A DNA stretch of 64,000 bases from Hypoxylon rubiginosum (Eukaryota > Ascomycota > Sordariomycetes > Xylariales > Hypoxylaceae): the NCBI GenBank assembly GCA_902806565.1, contig CADCXA010000021.1, positions 744,001 through 808,000 on the forward strand, read 5' to 3'. This document shows positions 46,564 through 58,000 of the stretch, one piece after another. The number at the start of each line of letters is the position of its first letter. Within the stretch, counting starts at the first letter, position 1. Under the pieces are notes generated by a model. The model was given only the letters and a program-made list of their open reading frames with translations, did no database searches and had not been told where the DNA came from. The translations under genes were made by a program, and so were the position numbers.

Positions 46564-48390
46564 CTAAGGAGCCTTCAGTGTCCCTCGAACGCCTCCCTTG
46601 CCGCCGACTTCTCTCGTGGTGATGGTGACCGCGAGGTCGCCTGCGACGTTGATCGTAACCTCGACCTTGCCGCCCTTCTTGACGTCCCGGACGGCGGCTT
46701 CGGCCAGGGTGGTGCCGATCTTCCACACCTTTTCGCGGTGCTCCTCTTCCTCCTCGTCGGAGTCGTCGAAGTCGCTGTCGTCGGAGTCCTCATCGGAGTC
46801 CTTGCCGTTTTCTTTCGGCTTCGGCTCCGGCTTGGTCACCTTGATGTGGGTGTTACCTTCGACCACCTTAACTAAGACGTTGCCACCTTCCTTGGGAGCT
46901 GCGATGTGGATCATTCGACGAGCTGGGACGGCCGTCTCCGGGGCAATGACAGGCGTGAACGTCTCTTCGCCCTCCTCCGATAATGAGATAACACCAATTG
47001 CGTTGGTGATGTGCTTGACAGTCGTGACAGCCGGGTGAGTGGATTGCTCAATATCATCCGACTCGTATTCTTGAATCAGAGATGCCTGGAGGGCAGCACC
47101 GCGGGATTGAAGCTCCGAGGGGTTGATAGCGCTAGGGCTAGTTGAGGGAGCTAGGATTGTAGTCGTCTCCGGGAATATCGCTCGGAAATTGTGGGCGATT
47201 CTAGGTGTATGAGATGTACCGCCAGACAGGATGACCTCGTCGATATCGAGTACATCCAAGCCGGCCTTTTTTATCACACCATCAACCAATCGGTTAAAGC
47301 CTTCAAATACCTTGCGTGCAATTGTCTCGTATCTCAGCCTGTTAATGGTAGCCTGGAAGTCGATGCCCTCCGCCAAGCTCTCGACGCTGAAGCTGGCGTT
47401 GGTACCAATGCTCAGAGCCTTCTTCGCAGCTTCGGATTCGGCCTTAAGCTTAGCTAAGCTTCTCGCGTTGCTTCGAGGATCGACATTAGCATTCTTCTTC
47501 ATGAATTCCTTAGCAAAGTGATCCATCAGGACATTGTCCAGGTGAACACCAGCAAACTCGTAGTCATGAGCAGTCGCGAGGATGGTGTAAAGTCCGCCTC
47601 TTGAAGCAACAACCGCAACATCTGAGCGAGTACCGCCAAGATCAGCCACCACGACTATCTTGTCTTCCAGCTTCGCCTCCGGTCTCGCATCATAGGCAAG
47701 AACCGACGCGACAGGCTCGTTGACCAATTGGAGGACTTCAAGCTCGGCATCATTGGCGGCCTGAATCAAGGCTTCTCTTTGGGCCTCTGTGAAGTTCGTA
47801 GGCACCGTGATTACGGCTGACGTGACCTTCTTTCCTAGGTAGTCGGAAGCGGATTGCAAGAGGCGGCGTAGGTATCGAGTAGAAGCTTCCTTCACGGAGA
47901 GGGTAGAGGGTTCGCCTTCGGCTTTATCTTGGATTGTGAAGGAGACTGTTCCGTTCGCATCTTGGGGATGAGCAGCGGCATGGCAGTGGGTAGGGTCAAT
48001 AGACTTGAATCTGTGGCAGGTGTAAGTGTTTTTATTTCCGATGTAGCTTGTAGGACAACATACTCTTGACCAAGGAAATCCTTAAAGGAAATCAAAGTGT
48101 TCTTCGGGTTTCGTACCAGCATGGCTTTGGCCTGGTTTCCAGTGTACTCTTCTCCATCGACATATGATAGGATGGTGGGGATTTGTCGATCTGTAACAGG
48201 CCCAGTCAGTAAACCTGTGCAATCATAAAACTGTGTACCAATAGATCTTACCTCCATCCTCATTCGCGATCACAACAGGAGCATCGTCGATCGTGCAAGC
48301 AATGGAGCTGTACGAGTTGCCAAAGGATATACCAATAGCGCATCGCTCACCCGGCGAAGCGCCGGGCTGGTAAGCACTCTTCTCAGTCAT
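46564..48390 (-). CDS. SSZ1: Ribosome-associated atypical Hsp70 SSZ1 (RAC subunit)
   Basis: Exons 48390-48252, 48190-48064 and 48010-46564 give 570 residues (yeast Ssz1 is 538). With zuotin it forms the ribosome-associated complex, which stimulates Ssb on nascent chains in the cytosol. The N-terminal Hsp70 ATPase domain starts CAIGISFGNSYSSIACTIDD. It continues with DRQIPTILSYVDGEEYTG and LISFKDFLGQE joined to FKSIDPTHC, then VPTNFTEAQREALIQAA, QLVNEPVASVLAY, VVADLGGTRSDVAVVASRGG and the IDEVILSGGTSHTPRI motif. The substrate-binding half is short and atypical, as in Ssz1. An Asp/Ser/Glu-rich insertion (~485-510, DEDSDDSDFDDSDEEEEE) makes it longer than the yeast protein. Introns are canonical (GTAAGA, GTATGT donors). 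It is divergent from RRP40. Confidence 0.95.
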
Positions 48391-48752
48391 AGGTGCAAAT
48401 TTTGCAAAAATTCTATGCGTCTAAATCCGTTGTGAGAGGAACAAATTAAGAGGAAAGTAATCAGAGGAATGTGTTGTTGAACAAGTTGGTTGGTGGTGGG
48501 GGATTAGAACTGGAATTCGACGACCAGCCCAAATTTTGACCTCGAAAAAAAATTATTACAGTTATCGATGGCATTGTGACCCCTGTCTGTCATGCCAACC
48601 TTACTGCGGGTCACTCGCCACAAATGCCCCTCCAAGATCTGAGATAAGCATTTACCAGCCACAACCGTATCGAATTCTTTCAATGTTCTTAATGAGGTAC
48701 CTCAGATCTTATTAACAACTTAACATTTCAAAGAACCTTCGTCACAATCAAA
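48391..48752. promoter_or_regulatory. Compact bidirectional promoter, SSZ1/RRP40
   Basis: The two start codons lie 362 bp apart, so both promoters must share this space. The nine-mer CAAATTTTG occurs twice (48396-48404 and 48530-48538), in the same orientation. An A-rich run lies just after the second copy. This resembles the A/T core of the ribosome-biogenesis RRPE element known from yeasts, but that link is inference. Confidence 0.6.
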
Positions 48753-49555
48753 ATGGCGGCTGAACAGACTGAAAGAATATTCGTCCTCCCGGGGGATCGA
48801 ATAGATCACTCATTAATTCCTTCACATCCAAAACGAGCATTACGGCTCGGTCCCGGGCTTCGGCATATCCCTCCAAACGAGCTCGTACCTACAGTCGCCG
48901 GTCAGCTCGTCACAGACCACAAGAAAAACTCAATATGGGTTGAATATAACGGAGGACGAGTAAGCTCTCGCCACATCTCCTTTCTACATGGGACGACATA
49001 CTAAAATGCCTACAGTACACACCTACGGTTGGTGATCTGGTCATAGGAACCGTTCACCATTCCGCAGTCGATTACTTTTACGTCATGCTGTCGAGTTACA
49101 CCTCCAATGCTATACTACCGCAGCTAGCATTCGAGATGGCCTCGAAGAAGACGCGTCCCAACTTAAACCCCGGGTCTCTAGTCTACGCCAGAGTGTGCCT
49201 AGCGAACCGCCACATGGACCCTGAGCTCGAGTGCGTTTCACCAACGACGGGCAAGGCAGACGGACTAGGTCCGTTGAACGGCGGCATGCTGTTCGACATC
49301 TCCCCCGGCATGGCCAGACGGCTCCTCATGCGCAAGTCAGTCGAGGAGGGCAAGGTAGTTGTCCTAGAGGAGCTCGGGTCTGCCGGTCTCGCTTTCGAGA
49401 CTGCCGTGGGTAGGAATGGGAAGATTTGGGTCAACGGTGAGAATGTCAAGACTGTGTTGGCAGTTGGGCGGGCTGTAAAGGAGACAGACGAGAACAACCT
49501 CGGCGTCGAGCAACAGAAGAAGCTGGTACGCAGACTAGTCAAAGAAGTCAGTTGA
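48753..49555 (+). CDS. RRP40: Exosome complex cap subunit RRP40
   Basis: Exons 48753-48959 and 49016-49555 give 248 residues, the usual size for Rrp40/EXOSC3. It is an S1/KH cap protein that guides RNA into the nuclear and cytoplasmic 3'-5' exosome. The N-terminal domain has FVLPGDRID and KNSIWVEYNGGR. After a 56-nt intron (GTAAGC...CTACAG) come the S1 domain YTPTVGDLVIGTVHHSAVDYF and the S1/KH linker with SLVYARVCLANRHMDPELEC. The KH domain has GMLFDISPGMARRLLMR, a GRNGKIWVNG motif and a closing helix. ATG is in a strong fungal context (TCAAAATGGCG). The family GxNG motif of the KH domain is present as GRNG. Confidence 0.95.
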
Positions 49556-50249
49556 GTCGATTTTCAAAACGGCCGGTGTAGGTAAACGCTGTTCTCTATA
49601 CTTCAATGATACCCAAACGCTTTCCCAGAGATCAGGCTTTAATTATGTTGCGACTGTCCAATAAATGGGGAATATTCTCACATTTACCTCATATCATATA
49701 CCACGCTCTTTTCGCACCTCAACTCTACGAAAGCAAATTTTACGGAGCGTCATCATAAGTATGATCAATGGGTGTTGGTTTCTAATCTCACATCACTTGC
49801 GAACATATCATCCAAATTATAGACGCGACAATATTTAAAGACATTATAATTATTTATTGCAACATATAGATACTATAGAAAGCGTCTTCGAAACTAATGT
49901 CGTACGCCAGGCACGACTCCGAAAACACTTACCTCCTCCTCCTCCCCTTTTACAAGTATCAAGCCCGTTCTTCTTCAACTTATAGCGTATATATAATATC
50001 CTTTCTAGACTAAGAAGGGATGAAATGAGACAACACAGAACAAGATGATGAGAAACAAAGCTCGAGCTTACTAGCAGAAACAATAAGCAAATAACTTACC
50101 ATCCACGTTAAACAAGCGCGATGCGCACTAGAAGACACCAGACACCTATACGAATTAAGAAAAATCCAAAGTCTACCGAGAGAAAAAAACGTCAACGCTC
50201 AGCCAAACTACGACTCACCCTTGAGGGATCCAGAAGAAGACTAGCTTAC
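49556..50249. other. Convergent intergenic region
   Basis: 3' space between RRP40 and the Cys-rich hypothetical. AT-rich around 49800-49870. No gene seen. Confidence 0.6.
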
Positions 50250-52052
50250 TCAAAGCCACTCCATCTTCAGCTCGCGCCCGAGCCTCCGCCTCTCGGCGCA
50301 GGCCGGACACACGTCGGCGTCGGGGTCCTGGGAGGAGCACCAGCAGGCCTGGGTGGCGCAGCTGTACTCCGCCTCGGGCGTGCTGATAGAGACGAGCTTG
50401 GGCGGCAGCGGCGGCGAAGTCGCCGCCGACGACGACGATGACGACGACGACGACGAATACTCCGCCGCCTGCTTCTTCTGCAGCTCGAAGCTCTCCTCGA
50501 GGAAGGCCGGCGTCGGCAAGCCCCTCTCGCGGAACTGCGGGCTGATCCCGTTCGGGGTGAGGCGGCGCCGCGGCCGCGGCGGGATCAGGGACGACCGCGA
50601 CCCGGACTTGGGCGTGCCCACGCTCACGCGGGCCAGCGCGTCGCCCGTCAGCTCCGGCGAGTCGCAGATGACGAACATGGGCGCGCTGCGCAAGGGGGTG
50701 GCGACGGACGGGGACGCGAGGATCGGGCTCGGGCTCTCGGGCTCGATGACGATGGCTTCCGGTCTAGCTTTAGCTTTACCTTTGCCTTTGCCCTTGCCCA
50801 CGCTTTTACCCTTACCTTTATCCGCTGGCGCCCTACCTTTGTCCGCCGGCGCTTCCACTTTGCAAATAGGTATTACACCCGAGCGGGGACGCGGTGTATC
50901 GTAGCGCCAGTGCGGAACCTTCGGAGGAACGTTGATCTTGGGTGCCGCAGGAGCGCTGCCGTCGTACTCTACGTTGCGAGAGCTCGGCTCACTCGAGAGA
51001 TAGTTTTTCCTCGTTGCTTTTTTCTTCTCCGCCGCTTCTATTTTCTCAACCGCATCCATTTGCTCAGCCGCTTCGACGACAATGTTGAAGCGCTTCACCA
51101 GCGAGCACTCCGACCCCGTCGGTCGAGGATTCCGGTTCCTCATAGCCTGCTTTGCCGTGATCGGTGTCGGCTGCTGCGGGGTGCGAGAGTGTGGGATGCC
51201 GTGGGGGATCTGTTCGTCGGCCTCTTCTTGGAGCTCGAAGATATCTTGGAGTACACTAGCCCTGTGGCCTTGTTGCAGGTGTTTTGGGATCGGGTAGACC
51301 ATCGCTGGGATAGTCACAAGCGCGCCCTCATCTTTACTGTGGCCGTGGTTGCTGAGCTGGGCTGCTCCAACTTTTTGAGATTTTTGGACTATCTGATATG
51401 GCATGCGGGCTTTGGTGCTTGGAGGTCTCTCTATCTTCTCAGCCACACTCCGGCTTACAGGTCTCACTAATGCTGTGGACTGACTCTGACGGGAGCCTCG
51501 CCTCTTCGAATGGGCTGGTGGTGGCGGCTGAAGAAGCAGTGGTGGTTGACCAGCCGGCGGTTGACTGACTGGCGGCTGGTGTGATTCCACCTTTCCCTCG
51601 GCTCGAGCGCGCCGCGCTCTCTTACGAGCCCACCACTCTTCAGGGTTTGCTGGCTCGGGGCTCATAGACATGTGTGGGTTCTTGAAAGGCTGCTTGCCCT
51701 TGGGGACGGTAGCACCCACCATTTGTAGGAACATTTCTGTGAGGTAGTTCTCGTGGGGAACCGACTCGGGAAGGACGGCGTGCTTACGAAGTCCCATGAA
51801 TTTTTTGTACTGGACGAATTCCCGGCTTATAGGCATAGCAGCATCCTCGCCGAACTGTATCACGAAGTACTCCAGGCATCTGTCACAGACGCGAGGAATC
51901 TTTGTTACAATCCGCTCGAAATGGCACTTGGGAAAGCATGCGGTTAGGCAAGGGTTTTCCTTGCTAAACTCGCGCCGCCAGCATGTATGGAATTCACGCC
52001 TTTTGTGGCAGCAGGTATAGCGAAAAGTGAAGCGAGTGCAGCCGCAAGCCAT
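50250..52052 (-). CDS. Hypothetical protein with Cys-rich N terminus and C-terminal zinc-ribbon-like end
   Basis: A single exon of 600 residues starting at ATG 52052. Residues 1-62 carry many Cys/His (MACGCTRFTFRYTCCHKRR, then CLTACFPKCHFE and CDRCLEYF), spaced as for zinc binding. The next ~55 residues look folded (FVIQFGEDAAMPISREFVQY). The middle ~400 residues are disordered: Pro/Gln/Ser-rich, with KGKGKSVGKGKGKGKAKAR near 430 and a Ser11-type run near 545. The C terminus has a second Cys cluster, CATQACWCSSQDPDADVCPACAERRR. I do not recognise a named family. A nuclear or chromatin role would fit the basic/disordered composition but is only inference. The bordering genes give no clue. Confidence 0.75.
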   Translation of the reverse strand: MACGCTRFTFRYTCCHKRREFHTCWRREFSKENPCLTACFPKCHFERIVTKIPRVCDRCLEYFVIQFGEDAAMPISREFVQYKKFMGLRKHAVLPESVPHENYLTEMFLQMVGATVPKGKQPFKNPHMSMSPEPANPEEWWARKRARRARAEGKVESHQPPVSQPPAGQPPLLLQPPPPAHSKRRGSRQSQSTALVRPVSRSVAEKIERPPSTKARMPYQIVQKSQKVGAAQLSNHGHSKDEGALVTIPAMVYPIPKHLQQGHRASVLQDIFELQEEADEQIPHGIPHSRTPQQPTPITAKQAMRNRNPRPTGSECSLVKRFNIVVEAAEQMDAVEKIEAAEKKKATRKNYLSSEPSSRNVEYDGSAPAAPKINVPPKVPHWRYDTPRPRSGVIPICKVEAPADKGRAPADKGKGKSVGKGKGKGKAKARPEAIVIEPESPSPILASPSVATPLRSAPMFVICDSPELTGDALARVSVGTPKSGSRSSLIPPRPRRRLTPNGISPQFRERGLPTPAFLEESFELQKKQAAEYSSSSSSSSSSAATSPPLPPKLVSISTPEAEYSCATQACWCSSQDPDADVCPACAERRRLGRELKMEWL

Positions 52053-52969
52053 GATGGATCTGATTGCAGTGCGTACCTAGGTACCTAGATATACGTGTGA
52101 GATGAAAGGTAAGCTGTATCTGTATCTAGGACATGTAGGTATGCGGCTACTACATACGCCCTGGCGGATCTTCTCTCCAGGAAGTATAGTAGAATGAGTG
52201 TGGGTGTCTTGACGAGTTCGCAAACTATGCCAAACGATAGACCTGAAGGTCATTTATACGACAGCGCTAGAAGTCAATGGGATTGTTTCGTTTCTGTTGC
52301 TGTTGTCTCTCTTACAAGGAGATTGTTGTCTCGCCAGTTTCATGTCTTTGTCTGCGAGAGAAAGGAAAAATTTCTGGTCACTTCATGTAAACCACGAGCC
52401 AGGCTTATGTAGTGAAGTGAAATTTCTTTCAAGAGCTTTGGTGTCTTTGTCGTATAACTTACCTACATAGGGACTTACCATGAAAATAGACAAACGCTTA
52501 GTTGAGAAGAAGATGAAGATGAATATGACCTGTCTACCCAGCCAGGGTAGAGGCAGTTTTGTCCATAATATTCTTGTCCGTGTCTGCTGGATGACAACTC
52601 AATAATAAAAGCGTTCGAAGTTGGCGATGACATCTTATGAAGTTATCTCAGAATAGATGTGCGAACGACTGCGCAAAGAGGTAAATTACTAATGTACCTA
52701 GAGGAAGACTGTTACCCATTGATAATCATGATGATATGAAGTCCTACCGATTGACTCACAGCGGGATGACTGATCGTCCAAGTACATATCGATATAAATC
52801 TGTAAGTCTATAAAAAAGGACAAAGCTACCCCGCCAAAGCTTTTACGTAGTGTAAAACCGCAACCCACTTTCGTCATCGGATCTTGTCAAGTCTTCTTTT
52901 CTTCTCTCTCCAAATATTGCCCTTCATTAGATCGATTATAACTGAAGAGTTTTGGGCTTGGTGCAAAAA
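52053..52969. other. Divergent intergenic region
   Basis: Promoter space between the Cys-rich hypothetical (minus) and VMS1 (plus). Short frames only. Confidence 0.55.
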
Positions 52970-55034
52970 ATGGACCAAAAACCAGAAGATCTATTGCGTC
53001 GGCCTCTTTATGGTAAATTCCATTCTCCATCAACGTATCGAAAAATGTTGTAAACGCGCTTCTAACATCAACCCCCACCACCAAATAGTCTACGATCTAC
53101 CCGACCAAGTCCTCAGTACCCTCACATTAAAACGAGACGCCACCAGCGATGCGCAAAATACAGTCGAAGAGACCACCAAGTCTACATCACAGGCCCAAGA
53201 GGCGCCGTCTAGCGGTTTGCCAACGGTAGTGGGCCCACAGTCCTGCTCTCTATGCGCCCTGTCGTTTGCGACCGTCCAAGAGCAGCGCGGTCACTTGAAG
53301 TCGGACCTACACCACTACAATCTAAAACAGAAGCTGCGCGGGCGGACTCCCGTCTCGGAGGCCGAATTCGAGAAGCTGATCGCAAACCTCGACGAGAGTC
53401 TTTCCGGTTCCGACTCACCCGACTCCGACTCGGAAGAAGACGAGGACGACAAGGAGAGCAGCGTTTTAACGACGCTTTTGAAAAAACAGGCCACCCTAGC
53501 GGATAAGAGAAATAGCAGCAATACGGGCGACAACCAGGACGACGACGAAGATGGGCACTCAAGAAAGAAACGAAAGGGCGGCGGCGCGCAGCCATTGCTA
53601 TGGTTTAGCTCGCCCCTACTACCTCAGAACAACTATTTCGGCATCTATCGCGCCATTTTCGGACTAGAAGAATCTAAGGACGAGAGCAATATCGCGGAGG
53701 TAATCAAGAAGAAACAGCTAGAACCCGTACCCGCGCCGAAGCTAAGTCCAGACGGCACCCCGTCGCCAGCCGCCTACAAAGGACCCCATATCTTCCTCTG
53801 CATGATCGGCGGCGGCCACTTCGCAGCTATGGTAGTATCGCTGGCGCCGCGGCAGACAAAGCAAGGCTCGGTCGGGCCCCTGAACAGGGAAGCGACCGTT
53901 CTGGCGCACAAGACGTTCCACCGGTACACGACGAGGCGGAAGCAGGGTGGCTCGCAGTCGGCGAACGATAACGCGAAGGGAAACGCACATTCGGCCGGTT
54001 CCAGCATCCGTCGGTACAACGAACAGGCCCTGACAGATGAGGTGCGATTGCTATTACAAGACTGGAAGGGCCTCCTAGACACATCGGATCTGCTGTTCAT
54101 ACGAGCTACGGGATCCACGAACCGAAGAACACTCTTCGGCCCTTACGAAGGACAAGTGCTACGAGCCAACGACCCGCGCATACGCAGCTTCCCCTTTAGC
54201 ACGCGCAGGGCGACACAGAACGAACTTATGCGGTCATTTATCGAGCTAACCCGCTTAAAAGTCCGCGAGATCGATCCAAGCCAAGAAGCAAAACCGCAAG
54301 ACGAACCGGCGGCGAAAGCGCCGTCATCTAAACCAGCCAAGCCCGCCGCGCCGAAGCTCACGGAGGAGGAAGAGACGGCCCTACTACACACATCACAGCT
54401 GCAGGCCTTTATCCGGAGGTCGAAGCTACCCGCCCTACTATCCTACCTGAAGAGCAACGACGTGCCCGCCGACTTCCTCTTCCAGCCCGCGGACTCGCAG
54501 CAGAACCACCACGCGCCCACGCCGCTGCACCTGGCGGCAAACCAGAACGCGGCGCCGCTCGTCCTCGGCCTGCTCGTCAAGGCCGGCGCGGACCCGACGC
54601 TGCGGAATAAGGAAGGCAAGACGGCGTTCGAGCTGGCGGGCTACCGCGCGACGCGCGACGCCTTCCGGGTCGCGCGCTCGGAGCTGGGCGAGGCCGGGGC
54701 GGCGCGCTGGGACTGGGATGCCGCCCGGGTGCCGCCGGCGATCACGAGAGATGAGGCGGAGAAGCGAGACGAGCGCGAGCGCAAGGAAAGCGACAGGAAA
54801 GAGGCGGAGCGCCGCAGGGCCGAGGAGCAGCGGCTGAAGAGCGAGGGACCCAGGGTGCCCGACGGCAAGGGCCGCGGCAAGAGCCTGCTCGACGGCGGCG
54901 TGTCGAAGTCCGCGCAGGAGAGGCGCGAGGAGGAGGCGCGCGGGCTCACGCCCGAGCAGCGCTTGAAGCTCGATCGCGAGCGCAGGGCACGCGCCGCCGA
55001 GGCGCGGTTCGGCCGGATGCAGCAGGGCGGCTAG
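52970..55034 (+). CDS. VMS1: VMS1/ANKZF1-type peptidyl-tRNA hydrolase (ribosome quality control)
   Basis: Exons 52970-53012 and 53089-55034 give 662 residues. Exon 1 reads MDQKPEDLLRRPLY and joins across a GTAAAT...ATAG intron of 76 nt to VYDLPDQVLSTLTLK, a conserved beginning. Vms1 releases stalled nascent chains from 60S ribosomes and works with Cdc48. Domains: C2H2 zinc finger (Cys67, Cys70, His83, His89/90); acidic linker; VLRF1 domain (~180-350) with WFSSPLLPQNNYFGIYRAIF, IFLCMIGGGHFAAMVV, HKTFHRYTTRRKQGGSQS and LFIRATGSTNRRTLFG. The GGSQ glutamine needed for catalysis is present (about Gln304). An ankyrin pair (TPLHLAANQN, GADPTLRNKEGKTAFELAG) and a charged coiled coil follow. A VIM-like Cdc48-binding end (RRARAAEARFGRM) closes the protein. 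A longer in-frame extension upstream of 53089 exists but lacks an ATG until 53010 and is not conserved. Confidence 0.93.
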
Positions 55035-58000
55035 ACTGCCTACATACCTAGTGATATCTACCTCTTACCTACCTACCTCTTACATATTCGCGATAATAGT
55101 TTAGAGCGAGCAAGCGCGGCGATAGAGTAGCAGAAGGAGAAGAAGAAAAAAATAGAAACAATAGTTTAATGAGCTGATGAATATCACGATCTGATGGGCT
55201 GTTTCGCATGCCGCGTCCTAGCCGCCAGTATGCTACGGGGGCGCTTTGGCTGATGACAAGGCTTGCATCCTCCTTAGCGTAACGCCACCTAGATTGTGTG
55301 CCGTGCTGTTAGTGGAGGTGGAAATTAGGTGGAAATCGTAAGCAATTCAGCGGTTGAGACGAAACGCCCGTAAGCGCCGCCAATTACCGATACGACGATA
55401 CCCGACGGAAATAGAAAACGGTATTTGTTTCGGCGCCTCTTTTTTCTTGGGTAACCCGAGGCAAAATTGGCAGTTCTGATTAAAGTGAGTAGGCACCTGT
55501 GTGTGTGGTGTGTGTTCTGTGTGGCATAGACGTGCATAACTATCATTCTTTGGTATCGTTGGCGTTGTTGGAGGTCAGGAATAGATAACTTCCGACCTCA
55601 GCACTTCACCACAACACTGTAGAGCAGGCAGAGCAGTCTAAAGTTAGAGTTTTATATAAATAAATAGGGGGCGAAATGCTGGCTCACACCGTTCATCCCA
55701 CAAGCCCTTCATTTACGGTATTATTCAATAGAGAATTCGTAACATGTGGGAAGCAATTCCGACATCTCGGCTTACTACTACGACTGCAGTCATCCGTGAT
55801 ATGGGAATCCTCTCTTCGTGCTTTTAATACCTAAGTAGGTAATCACACACCTTCGCTCAGCCACCTCCCCACAGTATTGCTAGCCTAGGGGAACAATCTC
55901 TTTTGCATGCAGACATCGATCGATCTGTTATGCTGCAGCTTATGGTCGGCGTCAGGTGTTCGTGTTAAAATTAGGTATATCTAGTGTCTGTAGAAAAATG
56001 GATGCGTGCCACAACAATCCTTTGCGGGAAATGTGGGAGTCAATTGATAGGAAGACCTATTGTATGAGCCGTTTTGGAAAGCCTATAGTCGTGTCATCAG
56101 TAAATTGAAGTGGCATAGGTATTCGATGGTAGCTGGTAGCTTATTCATGTGGGCACGAGATTCGAGGATGGATAGGATGGATATCTCGGGTCTATCGATC
56201 GCAGTCGACCAGCTCAGTGCCTGATATTCACGAGGTGCAATAGTCCCCAACCCAGTTGGCTGGGTCATATATCTGAGGCTGCGACGTTTGCGGAGCTCGA
56301 AATCATCACGCAATTAATTTGTTGATGGTTGACAGATCGATCTTCGTCGTGACTTGCCTCACTGGGACCAATCAGATCTGGTTCCTGCAGGATTGCTGTC
56401 GTCAACGTTTAGCTCCCGTAGATCAACATAGGGATCAGCGATGATAACCGACAACCGAAAAGGTGGAACGAAACAGATTGCTTGCCTACAATAGCGCTGA
56501 TCGCAGCATTTCTGTTGTTATTAATAGTCAACTCATGGATCGTGCTAAATGGCACTTTTTCGAATACTAACGACTTTAGTGATTCCAGTAGTAAACATCT
56601 ACTAGTAGAGTGAGTCTTGAATGACTCCAAGACTCATCTACCCCGAGAGAGAGATACCACGTGAAATCCAAAACATCGTGGCGCTGGTTAATCTCGCCTA
56701 CTTGCCGAAGTCAATATCCGCGAAGACCCCAAACGTTCTTCGCGTCTTCTCGCTACTTCCAATGTTCCGCGTAACAATTCATAGGAAGGTTGCTTTCAAA
56801 TGGAGACATATTTTCGATCCCCTGGGTCCTCTGCAACCCTAAGCTCGATCATTCGATAGACCCCTGGATAGTGGCTGCTGTAATTATCGCAACCCCCTTT
56901 GAGGAAATGTACCATAGTATTGATGGAATTCCCGGGTCAAGTCGGCCGCGAGGAAATATAGTAGGTACTCTATCTAAACTTGGACATCGGAAAGCTTTCC
57001 TGCTCCGCTTCTGTATAGCGGACTTGGCATGGCGTTGAGTTGAAAGGCGAAAAGAGGGCATCCAGGGCTTGGTGAAATGGAAGCTTCTTCTAGTGGAGCA
57101 ACATGATGTTTCTCTCGGTTCTGGGGATTAATCCGTAGGCGTATTGTTGTAGTTAGGTAATTGATATCCGATCACTGGGACACTATCGGTGGTTAGACGT
57201 CCAGAACTGGGCTCGACGGTGGATGAGACCCGCAAGCGATGGTAGCTTGGGTCTCCCGAAATTCCCAATGAGCATTAGCTGGTCCAAAAGAGGGAGGTGT
57301 TCCTGACGATCACTTCTTAGTTCTGGACCGTCGCTTAAACTGATCTGATAGATTGAACCGCACAGTCCCCAATGTGATCATAGACATCATAGCCCTCGTA
57401 ACTCTTTTGCTAACGAGATGAGGAACCCGAAAGCCAAACCAATCTATCGGAATAGAAGCTTCGGTAATCATGACATGATCTCGTGTAGGAAAATGAGCTG
57501 GCATTTTCGCTGCAATGCGTTCTACCGATAGCTTCGGGTTTATATGTTGCAATTAATCTACTGGATGACAACTTTGTGAAATCGAACGGATGCGAACGGA
57601 TGCCAATTTGGAACATAAAAACTAGCCATTCTGTTTGTCACAGGTAACAGAGAAACGTAACGAGGAGATTTCCAAGACGGGAACCCGCAAGCCCCGAATG
57701 CGGCACGATACTGTAATCGGCGATAACGTCACATCATCCCGGGGTAGGTCTCAGGTGAAGCGTGCGGCTCGTATTCACCCCTTGTGAACGGTTCGCTCGC
57801 CCCCAATTAGGGGCACCTGGGACGCCTAGTTGCGCCTAGTTGATAGCGGGCAGTTGAGTGGGCTCTCGGCATGTAGCGACAAATCATGGGTAGCCCTTGT
57901 CTCCTTGTCTCCTTGTCTAGATCGACTACTTTGACTCGGAACATCGGCGGATCTTATGTACAGCTAGAGGAACGAGGGCGGAAAGACGACGTTCTAGTTG

